Positions 1 through 8,782 of a DNA stretch of 64,000 nt are shown here, piece after piece. The position numbers were made by a program, and so were the translations under genes. The stretch is from CAIKBL01 sp964555355. Lineage in GTDB: Bacteria; Pseudomonadota; Gammaproteobacteria; Ga0077536. The stretch covers positions 1 to 64,000 of the forward strand of contig CAZKRY010000003.1 of NCBI GenBank assembly GCA_964555355.1. Reading direction: 5' to 3'. Within the stretch, counting starts at the first letter, position 1, and the number at the start of each line of letters is the position of its first letter. Under the pieces are notes generated by a model, which was given only the letters and a program-made list of their open reading frames with translations, searched no databases and was not told the DNA's origin.

Positions 1-1
1 G

Positions 2-283
2 AATAATCGCGTGGGGCCGGTGATGCGCTCAGGCGAAGTCGCGGAGGCCGTTAGAGAAGCCGTGGTCATCGATAATCCGGGCAAGGAAATTGTCGTTGAG
101 GACATGAATGCATACTTACGCATCCACACCGACAGTGAGCTCATCATCACCCGCGCCACCATGGAAGAATGCCTCGGCCGGCCGTTCCATATGCAAGAAC
201 TTGAGATTAATTTGAGTTCCTTTGCCGGCCGAATCGAGACCGGCTCACAACAATTTCGTTTCTACTTCACGCAAAAATTTTGA
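2..283 (+). CDS. MmoB/DmpM-type effector protein of a soluble diiron monooxygenase (5' end outside window)
   Basis: The small regulatory (coupling) protein of bacterial multicomponent diiron monooxygenases binds the hydroxylase and tunes catalysis; it carries no cofactor. The reading frame is open to the window edge, and the first visible residues (NNRVGPVMRSGEVAEAV) match the region just inside the N-terminus of DmpM/TmoD proteins, so a few residues are missing. Family hallmarks are the NPGKE stretch, DMNAYLRIH, and the conserved ELEINLSSFAGRIET block. It stops 8 bases before the ATG of the beta-subunit gene. Effector followed by beta subunit is the D-E order of tmoABCDEF operons, so the alpha, gamma and ferredoxin genes should lie just left of the window. 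Substrate (toluene, alkene, phenol) cannot be told from this subunit. Confidence 0.87.
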   Translation, partial: NNRVGPVMRSGEVAEAVREAVVIDNPGKEIVVEDMNAYLRIHTDSELIITRATMEECLGRPFHMQELEINLSSFAGRIETGSQQFRFYFTQKF

Positions 284-291
284 GGCTACGC

Positions 292-1287
292 ATGAGCGAC
301 ACTGGCGACGACAAACCGCTCAAAACCTGGTCCTACCTCACGACCGGGGCACGGCGGCGCCCCAGCGAATACGAAGTGGTATCCACCGGCTTGCACTATC
401 ACACGCTGGATCCCGCGCGCCCGTTCGAACTCGATCCCAACATCCCGCTCGCCGAATGGTATCGGCGTTATCGCAACCAAAGCCCGCTCACGCATCCGGA
501 CTGGGATGCGTTCCGTGATCCGGATGAGATGATCTACCGCACGTATAACCTCGTGCAGGACGGTCAAGAAAATTACGTACAGGGGTTGTTCGATCAATTC
601 AACGACCGCGGTCACGATCAACTGCTGGAATCATCTTGGGTGGGGTTTCTAGCCCACGGGTATACACCGGCGCGTTATGTGTTTCACGCATTGCAAATGG
701 GCAGCGCTTACGTGCAGCAGATGGCGCCGGCCAGCACCATCACCAATTGCGCGACTTACGCGACGGCGGATCACTTGCGATGGGTCACGCATACCGCCTA
801 TCGCACGCGCGAACTCGCCAACGGCTATCCGGCATCTGGCTTTGGTAGAGACGAACGCGCGTCTTGGGAACAAGATCCGCACTGGCAGGGTTTGCGCGAA
901 TTGCTCGAACGCGCGCTGGTGGCGTGGGATTGGGCGGAAGCATTTGTCGCGATTTTTTTGGTTGCGAAGCCCGTGGTCGAGGCGCTGCTCCTCTCCGAGC
1001 TAGGTAATTGCGCGCGCGCCAATCAAGACATGCTGCTCGGTTTGCTGACCCAGGCGCAATTGCGTGATGCCGAGCGTCATCGCCGTTGGGTGGTTGCACT
1101 CGTCAAAATGGCCCTCGGTCAGCCCGGCAATCGTAATCACTTGCAACGCTGGTGTGCGACATGGCGGCCGCTCGGCGAGCGCGCGATTGCGCAATACTGT
1201 GCGTGCCTACCGGGTACCGACGGAAATTCAGCGATCCGCGTAAGCGGGGCGCTTAACGCGTTTCATCGCGAGTTAGAACTCGGGTAA
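292..1287 (+). CDS. Diiron monooxygenase hydroxylase beta subunit (TmoE/TouE-like)
   Basis: This is the non-catalytic, ferritin-fold beta subunit of a toluene/alkene monooxygenase hydroxylase, which packs against the iron-bearing alpha subunit. The N-terminal part (KTWSYLTTGARRRPSEYEVVSTGLHYH) and the central block (QENYVQGLFDQF, SAYVQQMAPASTITNCATYATADHLRWVTHTAYRTREL) are typical of TmoE-like proteins, and about 332 residues is the usual length. I chose ATG 292 over the in-frame TTG at 280, because the TTG start would overlap the previous gene. The flavin monooxygenase gene begins 2 bases after the stop, so the three genes look co-transcribed. No reductase (F) gene follows, unlike the canonical operon. 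Confidence 0.87.
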   Translation: MSDTGDDKPLKTWSYLTTGARRRPSEYEVVSTGLHYHTLDPARPFELDPNIPLAEWYRRYRNQSPLTHPDWDAFRDPDEMIYRTYNLVQDGQENYVQGLFDQFNDRGHDQLLESSWVGFLAHGYTPARYVFHALQMGSAYVQQMAPASTITNCATYATADHLRWVTHTAYRTRELANGYPASGFGRDERASWEQDPHWQGLRELLERALVAWDWAEAFVAIFLVAKPVVEALLLSELGNCARANQDMLLGLLTQAQLRDAERHRRWVVALVKMALGQPGNRNHLQRWCATWRPLGERAIAQYCACLPGTDGNSAIRVSGALNAFHRELELG

Positions 1288-1289
1288 GC

Positions 1290-2414
1290 ATGGAGTTCAA
1301 TCTCTTTACGTACTGCACCACCGGTCGCCGTCGTGAACTCGAGGCCGGGCGCGCCGGATTGAACGGTCAATACTATCAGCGGATGCTGGATGAAATCGGG
1401 GCACTTGCCCAACTTGCCGACGAGCTAGGCTACGCCGGCTTTGGTCATCCCGAGCATCATCTGCAGATCGAAGGTTGCGAAGCGTCGAACGATCTCGCCG
1501 CGATGGCGATGTTCCTGGGCCAACACACCAAGCGACTCAAGATCATTTCCTGCGGTTGGGTCTCGAGCGCGCATAATCCGCTGCGTGCCGCGGAGACAAT
1601 CGCCACGCTCGATCACATGCTGCGCGGGCGCTTTGCCTTTGGCCTGGTACGGGGCTACCAGTACCGCTGGGTTGAAAACTTCAAAGTAAAACCCGATATC
1701 GCCGCGGTCGGCCCTTGGAATAAAGACTCGGCGGAGGATTTGCGCAATCGCGCCTACTTCAGTGAGTTTGTCGACGTCGTGCTTAAAGCGCTGACGCACG
1801 AAACTTTCAACCACCGCGGCGATTTCTGGCAGTTTCCGGCCATCGGCATGCGTAATCCGCATCCGCACGCGGCCTACGCCGAAATGGGCGCCGGCGTTGC
1901 CGCCGATATGACGATCACGGAAGTTGGGATCGCACCACGACCGTTGCAAACACCGTATCCACAGCTCTACGGCGGATTCGGCGCATCGATGCGCACCGCG
2001 CTCTTCTGGGCGCGTCATCGCGGACGACCTATCGTCATGAGCGGCAACCTCGATTTTTGCGCGACGCTATGGGCCAATTACCAAGCGGAAGCGGCGCGTT
2101 TTGGCCATGACATTGGGGATGGCTCGCAGGCCGCATGGGGCGGCTTGATGTTGTGCGCGCCCACCGACACCGATGCCATGCGTCAATTCGAAGATTTTAA
2201 GTGGTTTTGGGAAAAGTGGTCGATCCCGTTCGGCAATCAGTTCCCGGAACTATTGGTGGGTAGTCCCGATACGATCACCCGCAAGATTGAAGCCGCGCGG
2301 GCGCGTTTCAATCCGCAAGAATTGTTCATGATTATTCCGCAAGGCTTGCATCCAATGGAGCAACTCAGCGCGTCAATCGACTTGTTCGCGCGCAAGGTCA
2401 TGACGCGGTTCTAG
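1290..2414 (+). CDS. Luciferase-like (LLM class) flavin-dependent monooxygenase
   Basis: A TIM-barrel FMNH2-dependent oxidoreductase of the bacterial luciferase superfamily, about 374 residues. The N-terminal FGHPEHH segment (residues 51-57) corresponds to the EHH motif common in LLM proteins, followed by AETIATLDHMLRGRFAFGLVRGY, the usual LDxLSxGRxxxGxGRG strand. It sits 2 bases downstream of the diiron monooxygenase beta subunit and so probably belongs to that operon; it may act on a product of the hydroxylase or on an unrelated substrate. Its last 4 bases overlap the end of the convergent kinase gene. A flavin reductase partner is not seen nearby. Family is clear, reaction is not. Confidence 0.85.
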   Translation: MEFNLFTYCTTGRRRELEAGRAGLNGQYYQRMLDEIGALAQLADELGYAGFGHPEHHLQIEGCEASNDLAAMAMFLGQHTKRLKIISCGWVSSAHNPLRAAETIATLDHMLRGRFAFGLVRGYQYRWVENFKVKPDIAAVGPWNKDSAEDLRNRAYFSEFVDVVLKALTHETFNHRGDFWQFPAIGMRNPHPHAAYAEMGAGVAADMTITEVGIAPRPLQTPYPQLYGGFGASMRTALFWARHRGRPIVMSGNLDFCATLWANYQAEAARFGHDIGDGSQAAWGGLMLCAPTDTDAMRQFEDFKWFWEKWSIPFGNQFPELLVGSPDTITRKIEAARARFNPQELFMIIPQGLHPMEQLSASIDLFARKVMTRF

Positions 2415-5400
2415 CTATTCTCCTGGTGGATGGATCGACGCGCTAATACCGCGTCGATCGCCGAGGACAACGCTTCAAGTTCCAACGGTTTACGCAAGAA
2501 GTAATCGACACCCAGCGCACGTGAATTACTCTCGTCGACCGAATCGCTGAATCCCGTGCAGAGAATTACCGGCAAATTCGGAATCGCTTCGCGCACGCAC
2601 TTGATGAGATCGGTTCCGGTAAGACCTGGCATCGTCTGGTCCGACACCAAAACATCAATCTCTTCGGCATGACCTTTCATCCACATGAGCGCCTGATGGG
2701 AATCGGAAAAGCAGCGTACTTGATATTGCTGTCCGAGTAGATACTCGTTCAGCATCGCGACGATTAGCGTGTCGTCGTCCACCACGATGACAGTCGCATC
2801 CTGGTGAATGCGCTTGGCGGATTGTTGCCCACGGCGAAACGCGTCATGCTCAAGCGGCGCTGGCGTGGCTGGTCGTAGCAATAACTTCACACGAGTGCCT
2901 AGCGGATAGTTCGGATCGACCACGATATGGCCGCCGGCGCGGTGCACCACCGCGTGCGTTACCGCCAATCCCAAACCGGTGCCGTATCCAACCTCCTTGG
3001 TGGTAAAGAACGGCTCAAACAATCTGTCCAAGTACTCAGGTGCGATACCGCTGCCGGTGTCGGCGATCGTGATTTCAATCAGATATTCTGCGACGTGTGC
3101 TTTGCAACTCGAGCATTGCGCGTCTACCTTTCCTGCCGCGACTGAAAATTCTATTTGCCCTTGGCCGTGGCATGCGTCGCGCGCGTTGATTGCGAGATTT
3201 ATTATCGCTTGATGTAAGTCGCCACTATCTGCGAACACGGAAGCAACTTGCGTGTCGAATTTGGTTAGCAGCGCAATGCTGGACGGTATCAACGGCTTCA
3301 AGAATTTGACGGCTTCTTGAACGACGCCTTGCGGCGACACGACTTCCAAGGCGTTGGCCGGTTTATAGCGACTGAATGCGAGCATCTTGCCAACGAGATC
3401 TCTAGCGCGCTCGCTCGCTTGGCGAATTGCGGCAAAATACTCGGTGAGTTTAGGATCCTTACGCGTTAATTGATGCATTTCACCTAATTTGGTGTACCCC
3501 AAAACGCTCGCCAACACGTTGTTAAAATCGTGCGCCACACCGCCGGTAAGTTGCCCTAAGGCTTCCATCTTCTGTGTTTGACGAATCTGGCTCAATAGCA
3601 TTTCTCGTTCATTTTCCGCGGCGCGCTGCGAGGTGACATCTTCCAAGGTGCCAACGAACCCCGTGCATCGGCCCGCCTCGAAAATGGGCGACGAATTGAC
3701 AAACAGGCGGCGCACGCCCGCATCGCCCACGATGGATTCATACTCAGCTTCAAAAGTTGAAGCAGGCGCCGCGACGAACGCAAGCCAGCGAGCTCGCAGG
3801 GCGTCCCGCGCTTGCGGCGAAATATGCGCGTAGCACTGCTCAAGCGCCGGTAATTCATCGCTCAGGCCCGTGATGACGCGGAATAGCCGATTTACGTAGA
3901 GGAGAGTTCCTCGCTCGTCGCACAAGAAAATTCCGAATGCGGAGTTATCCAATAGCGTATTCAATCGCGCTTGGCTTGCGCGCAAGGCACGTTCCGTGCT
4001 TTTCAAAGTAGTGATTTCGGTTCTAAAGCCGATCGATCCGCCATCGGCAGTGGGGCGGTTTTGCACGAAAAACCACCGATCGTCGATCCGTACTTCGTAG
4101 GGTTCGAGATTCTTTAGGTGGTCCACTCGTTGAGCGACGACCTCTTCCAAACTTCCGCCTTCTAGATGATCCGGATACTTCAAGCACAATTCGCGGACCA
4201 AGGCCGAAAATGGCGTTCCGGTCAGCTGTCTTTCGGGATCAACTCCCGTGAACGTGCGATATTGACGATTGACGAAAATAATTCGGTCCTCGGCATCGAG
4301 TCGCACCACCGCGCCGTCAATATTATCGAGAATTTCAGAGAGGAATTTCTGGGTTTGCGCGAGCTCCGCCGCGCGTTGTTTTCGGTCGTTGATATCCGAC
4401 GCCGAGCCAACGAATCGCCGCGGCTCACCGTCGTCTCCGCGCACTACCATGCAACGCAAATGAAACCACAGCAACGTGCCGTGTTTGGTGCGTAAGCGTT
4501 GATCCCAACTCAAAAAGTCTGACTGGCGCGCGCGCTGTACAAAATCATCTCGCACTACGGAATCTTGTTCGAGGTGCGTTAGCCGCACAAACGACCAGTA
4601 ATCGCTTGGGATCTCTCCTTCCTCGTAGCCCAATAGCTCGTGCACGCGCGGTGAAACGTAGAGTTGATCGCTGACTAAGTCCCAATTCCACAGGCCATCC
4701 ATCGAACCGCGCACCGCGGCTTCTAGAAATTCGGTACGATCCCGCAGCTGCAGCTCGACATCTTTCAAATGCGTAATATCTTGCTGGATACCTAGCATAC
4801 GACGAGCGGTGCGATCGTCATTGTGTTCAACGCTTTGCCCTTTATCGAGAACCCATCGCCACCGGCCAAGCCCGTCGAGTACCCGAAACTCACAGCGGTA
4901 ATCAGGTGTCTCGCCGATACGATGCGCCTCAAAGCACGACAACATGTGCACGCGATCGTCCGGATGTACCAACGCGAGTTGCGCCGCGTAAGTGGCGGGT
5001 AGTTGGTCTGCGGGGAACCCCATCAAGCGCGCCCATTCCGGGCCGAATAGCGTACGGTTGGCTTCCGCGTTCCATTCCCAAGTACCGATTTGGCTGGCAT
5101 CAATCATGAGCTGCAGATAGCGCTCGCGCTCCCGTAGAGAGACCGCCGCGGCTTTTGCATCATGAATGTCGAGATGCATGATGAGTAGGCGCTGCGCTGC
5201 GCCTCCCGGATCATTTTTGACGACCTGTGCGCGCGCGAGAATCCAACGCCAGTAGCCACACTTGGTGCGCAGCCGGTACTCGATAGTGCTCGCCCCAACG
5301 AGTCCTTTGAGGTGAGAGTCGCGCAAGTATCGGGCGGACTCTAAGTCATCCGGGTGTATCAATCCTTCCCATGCATCGAGTGTGGCGGCGAGCTCATCCG

Positions 5401-6799
5401 GTTCATACCCGAGCATTTGGGCCCAGCGTGCGTTTAACACGATGCGTTTCGTGTCGAGCTGCCAGTCAAGAAATCCTAAACTGCTAGCCGTCAAAGCGAG
5501 TTCAAGCGTTTGTTGATGCTCCAGTGCTTTTGCGGCGACGTCACGCCGCATCAATTCGTGCCCGGCACGATTTGCCGCGGATTTAAGCAAAGCGCGTTCG
5601 GCCGCCGAATTTGCGCAAGGCTCCGGATCGATCCCATACACCGTACCGAGCAGGCGGCCGTTTGCATCGAAAATACCGGCGCCACGGTAACTGGCGGCGC
5701 CGAGCGCCGCACATACGGTGCTCGCCGGGTAGAGCTGGCGTACGTTGTCGGTCACGATCGTCACTCCGTCGAGTGGGAGCGTCGCGGCTTCGCAAGGCGT
5801 CCCCGCTAGTTCATAGCGAATGCCTTGCGTGAGATCGGGTCCGTATACACCAAGCGTCTCCAACTGACGGGCGCCTGGCACCGTCCGTGACACGCCGGCC
5901 CAACGGCAACGCAAGCCACGTGCCACGGCCTCCGCGATCGCGATGAACGGGTCGGCACCCGGTTCGAAGTAGGACAAACGCTCTAGCGCTTGAATCAATC
6001 TGCTTTCGGAATCTCGAACATCATCAAGCCAAGCGGCGCCGGTATTGGCGGCGTTGATGAGTTGGGCGATTTCGTCGTGGCCGTCAGTTGTTAACCGGAC
6101 CCCGCGTTCGCCATGCGCCACGCGAATTATCGCTTGGCTGACATGGCGCAATCTCCGACCGATAGCCCATTCAAAGTACCCCCACAATAGAACCGCGATA
6201 AACGAAAAGTACAAAAGGTAATCGCGAAGTTGGCGTTGTACCCTGCGTTTTTCGGCAGCCAGCCTGGCCGACAAGTCTTCGCGAATGAACAATTGGCCGT
6301 AGCGCGCCACAGTCTCAAACTTGGATGTCAAACGCACGGCACCGAGTGCGATTAAATCACGCTCATGGACGCGAACCACATTTGTACCGGATGCTTGGTT
6401 CCTTAGCGCCGCGGGCAACGTCGGACCAAGATCAATAACCGTGGCAATTTCCGCGAGTCGCGTCGAGGCCAACACGCGGTTGGAGTCATCAACCAACACT
6501 GCATACTCAATTCGTGGATCGTTGGCGAACGCGGCGACATGTTCTTCCACATTGATGTGCGCTCCGCGCAGCAACAGCGCGCTGAGCTGTTCGGCTTCTA
6601 GTGCGAGCCGCGCACGCAGTTCGGATGATTCTTCGTGAAGCACTTGCGCGGTGCCGACTTGCAGCTGCTGGGCGTAACTTAAGATCCCGCCTAGCAGCAC
6701 AATGATGAGCAGGAGCCCGGGGATGGTATAGCGTAGCGGCCAACGGATCAGCGGGCTAATGCGTGCCGCCGACTCCGGCGTTAGATCAGGGTCCGCCAT
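2411..6799 (-). CDS. Membrane-bound hybrid histidine kinase, HAMP-GAF-PASx5-HisKA-HATPase-REC (1462 aa)
   Basis: Sensor kinase with its own receiver. Order by residue: TM1 (about 24-45), periplasmic loop (46-192), TM2 (193-212), HAMP (213-260), GAF (about 275-420, with ELAGTPCE), five PAS/PAC units (about 430-550, 560-680, 690-810, 815-935, 945-1060), HisKA (H1090 in GQLTGGVAHDFNN), HATPase (N-box NLAINARD, ADTGSGI, FEPFFTTK, GTGLGLA), and REC with acceptor D1387 in SDQTMPGLTG. A CSSC pair (C1229, C1232) sits inside the ATPase domain. The start overlaps the lipoprotein gene upstream by 14 bases, so the two are co-translated and the lipoprotein may feed the periplasmic sensor. It is a paralogue of the protein at 26093-30475. 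No output domain is present; the downstream partner is unknown. Confidence 0.93.
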   Translation of the reverse strand: MADPDLTPESAARISPLIRWPLRYTIPGLLLIIVLLGGILSYAQQLQVGTAQVLHEESSELRARLALEAEQLSALLLRGAHINVEEHVAAFANDPRIEYAVLVDDSNRVLASTRLAEIATVIDLGPTLPAALRNQASGTNVVRVHERDLIALGAVRLTSKFETVARYGQLFIREDLSARLAAEKRRVQRQLRDYLLYFSFIAVLLWGYFEWAIGRRLRHVSQAIIRVAHGERGVRLTTDGHDEIAQLINAANTGAAWLDDVRDSESRLIQALERLSYFEPGADPFIAIAEAVARGLRCRWAGVSRTVPGARQLETLGVYGPDLTQGIRYELAGTPCEAATLPLDGVTIVTDNVRQLYPASTVCAALGAASYRGAGIFDANGRLLGTVYGIDPEPCANSAAERALLKSAANRAGHELMRRDVAAKALEHQQTLELALTASSLGFLDWQLDTKRIVLNARWAQMLGYEPDELAATLDAWEGLIHPDDLESARYLRDSHLKGLVGASTIEYRLRTKCGYWRWILARAQVVKNDPGGAAQRLLIMHLDIHDAKAAAVSLRERERYLQLMIDASQIGTWEWNAEANRTLFGPEWARLMGFPADQLPATYAAQLALVHPDDRVHMLSCFEAHRIGETPDYRCEFRVLDGLGRWRWVLDKGQSVEHNDDRTARRMLGIQQDITHLKDVELQLRDRTEFLEAAVRGSMDGLWNWDLVSDQLYVSPRVHELLGYEEGEIPSDYWSFVRLTHLEQDSVVRDDFVQRARQSDFLSWDQRLRTKHGTLLWFHLRCMVVRGDDGEPRRFVGSASDINDRKQRAAELAQTQKFLSEILDNIDGAVVRLDAEDRIIFVNRQYRTFTGVDPERQLTGTPFSALVRELCLKYPDHLEGGSLEEVVAQRVDHLKNLEPYEVRIDDRWFFVQNRPTADGGSIGFRTEITTLKSTERALRASQARLNTLLDNSAFGIFLCDERGTLLYVNRLFRVITGLSDELPALEQCYAHISPQARDALRARWLAFVAAPASTFEAEYESIVGDAGVRRLFVNSSPIFEAGRCTGFVGTLEDVTSQRAAENEREMLLSQIRQTQKMEALGQLTGGVAHDFNNVLASVLGYTKLGEMHQLTRKDPKLTEYFAAIRQASERARDLVGKMLAFSRYKPANALEVVSPQGVVQEAVKFLKPLIPSSIALLTKFDTQVASVFADSGDLHQAIINLAINARDACHGQGQIEFSVAAGKVDAQCSSCKAHVAEYLIEITIADTGSGIAPEYLDRLFEPFFTTKEVGYGTGLGLAVTHAVVHRAGGHIVVDPNYPLGTRVKLLLRPATPAPLEHDAFRRGQQSAKRIHQDATVIVVDDDTLIVAMLNEYLLGQQYQVRCFSDSHQALMWMKGHAEEIDVLVSDQTMPGLTGTDLIKCVREAIPNLPVILCTGFSDSVDESNSRALGVDYFLRKPLELEALSSAIDAVLARRSIHQENS

Positions 6800-7742
6800 C
6801 CGCGCGCAACAAAAATAACGTCGCCACCGACATCTTAGCCGGCAGCAGCGCGGCAGTCGCCAGCGTGTCTTTCATGCGTTCCGCGATCTGCAAATAAGCG
6901 GGGGAGCGTCCTTGCAACAGATCGCGATTATCCTCGCTCAATACAAAATGCGTTTTCTCGATACCCGCGCGAATATGCGCCACGTCTAGCCGCAAACGCG
7001 GCGCCATTTTCGCGGCGGCATCATCGGGTTGATCGGCGACCAAGCGGACCGCTGAATTCCACGCCGACTGCAGCGCCACCAGGCGTTCGTCGGTTAAAGT
7101 TTTTGCACGTACGAGCACCACACCACTAAGCTCTACCGGCAGGCGGCGGGAATCGAATAGCACATTACCACCCACCGCGGCGCGGCGATCGTAGATGGGG
7201 TCGTAGGCCACAATCGCGTCTAACTCGCCGCTCGCAAAAGCTACACGTTGTTCGCCTGGCGACAACGTTCGGATTTTGACATCTTGTAGGGTGAGGTCCG
7301 CACCTTGTAGCGCGCGGCGCAAAAGATGCGCCGAGAGGAGTGAGTCATCGAGGCCAATCTGTTTACCCTTGAGGCTCGGTAAATCCGCGATGGGAGACTG
7401 CGCGACAATGAAATAAGCCCCTTTACAATAATCAGTTACCCACGCGATTTTAAAATCCGGCGCGCGCGCCGCGACTTGTAGCGCTTCGTCCAAAGTGAGG
7501 GTGGCCGCATCCACGGCACCATCCAACAACGCTTGTCGCGCTTGTTGTTGGTTAACGTATTCCACGAGTTGCACATCTTTCGGCACCACGCCGAGTGCAT
7601 CGCGCGCGAGAAAAAAGGGCTCAAAGCCGACAAACGGATAAGTGGCAAGGCGCAGCGCCGGCGGCGGTTCGCGGCCACATCCGACGAACAGGCCAATGGC
7701 GGCAAGGAGCAACACGATTCGTCGGATTGTTGAGAACCTCAT
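6786..7742 (-). CDS. Periplasmic solute-binding lipoprotein, NMT1/SsuA/TauA-like
   Basis: An ABC-type substrate-binding protein of the THI5/NMT1-SsuA group, about 318 residues. The signal peptide ends in lipobox LFVGC with lipidated C22, so it should be membrane-anchored. Visible family elements are ATYPFVGFEPFFLARD near the N-terminus, AATLTLDEALQVAA, and GELDAIVAYDPIYDRR in the second lobe. No ABC permease or ATPase gene is adjacent; instead it overlaps the start of the 1462-residue hybrid kinase by 14 bases. I infer it acts as a ligand-binding sensor for that kinase rather than in transport, although a transporter encoded elsewhere could share it. The ligand is unknown; relatives bind sulfonates, nitrate, nitriles or pyrimidine precursors. 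Confidence 0.85.
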   Translation of the reverse strand: MRFSTIRRIVLLLAAIGLFVGCGREPPPALRLATYPFVGFEPFFLARDALGVVPKDVQLVEYVNQQQARQALLDGAVDAATLTLDEALQVAARAPDFKIAWVTDYCKGAYFIVAQSPIADLPSLKGKQIGLDDSLLSAHLLRRALQGADLTLQDVKIRTLSPGEQRVAFASGELDAIVAYDPIYDRRAAVGGNVLFDSRRLPVELSGVVLVRAKTLTDERLVALQSAWNSAVRLVADQPDDAAAKMAPRLRLDVAHIRAGIEKTHFVLSEDNRDLLQGRSPAYLQIAERMKDTLATAALLPAKMSVATLFLLRADGGP

Positions 7743-8014
7743 GCGCGCCTCTTGCGACCATTAAACGTCTAGAACGCTTCCATCGTGTCGAAGGGACACG
7801 AAGTGTGTGCAGCCTACTCATTGACCGTCGTGACTGGCAAGCACTAAGTCGGTGCAGAAACCTCTTACTGTTGAATTCGAGAGATGGATTATCGCGATGC
7901 ACAAATCGCGAACTCGGTAGTCCACCCCTAACTGACGGTAAGTGAGATTTTCGATGTCCGCCGCGCCATGTTAGCTTCCTACCCTTGGCACCCTTTAGTT
8001 AAGGAACGATCCGC

Positions 8015-8782
8015 ATGTCGAACGGCATCTTGCAAGGCAAAGTCATCCTCGTCACCGGCGGCAGCACCGGTATTGGTAGTGCGACTGCACAAATTTTGGC
8101 CCGTGAAGGCGCGCGTGTCGTGATCGCTGATATCGCGGACGCGGCGGGTGCGGCGACGGTCGCCACCATCAAAGAAGCCGGCGGGGCCGCCGAGTACCAC
8201 CGTTGCGACGTCGCGGATTATGCCGCCGTCAGCGCACTAGTCGGACATATCGCGCAAACTCATGGCGGACTGGATGGCGCGTTCAATAACGCGGGGATCG
8301 AGGGCCCCACCGCCAAAATTTTGGATCTGTCCCTCGCGGATTGGGAACGGGTCATTCGGGTCAATTTGACCGGGGTCTTTATCTGCGTGAAATGTGAGAT
8401 TGAGCAGATGGTCAAACAAGGCCGCGGTGGCTCGATTGTTAGCACCGCATCCGCGGCCGGCCTGATTGGCATTCCGGGCGCGGTTGGCTACAACTCGGCC
8501 AAACATGGCGTGGTGGGTTTGACCAAGACCATCGCGCTCGAATACGCGAGTAAGAATATTCGTGTCAATGCGGTGTGCCCGGGGTTTATCGACACCCCGA
8601 TGTTGAATCGCGTGACCGACGCGAGCGCAAAAATCCGGGAGCAACTCATCAAAGCGGTACCGATGAAGCGCGTTGCCCAGGCCTCGGAGATTGGCGATAC
8701 CGTGGCATGGCTAATGTCCGATCGTTCCTCCTATGTCACGGGAGTGGCCTTACCCGTTGATGGTGGATGGGTGGCTCAATGA
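8015..8782 (+). CDS. Short-chain dehydrogenase/reductase (classical SDR)
   Basis: NAD(P)-dependent oxidoreductase of the classical SDR type, 255 residues. Cofactor motif TGGSTGIG is at 14-21, the structural NNAG at 91-94, and the catalytic triad is S146, Y159 and K163 (YNSAK). The acidic residue D39 at the end of beta-2 (VVIADIAD) favours NAD over NADP. The C-terminal PVDGGW is typical of FabG-like SDRs. The stop overlaps the next gene's start (ATGA), so the two are translationally coupled. The substrate is not predictable; the catabolic surroundings suggest an alcohol or hydroxyacyl intermediate. Confidence 0.9.
   Translation: MSNGILQGKVILVTGGSTGIGSATAQILAREGARVVIADIADAAGAATVATIKEAGGAAEYHRCDVADYAAVSALVGHIAQTHGGLDGAFNNAGIEGPTAKILDLSLADWERVIRVNLTGVFICVKCEIEQMVKQGRGGSIVSTASAAGLIGIPGAVGYNSAKHGVVGLTKTIALEYASKNIRVNAVCPGFIDTPMLNRVTDASAKIREQLIKAVPMKRVAQASEIGDTVAWLMSDRSSYVTGVALPVDGGWVAQ

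Noticed and set aside
7595..7945. Plus-strand frame antisense to the start of the solute-binding protein gene
   Set aside because: It overlaps a clear lipoprotein gene and its arginine-rich translation resembles nothing known.
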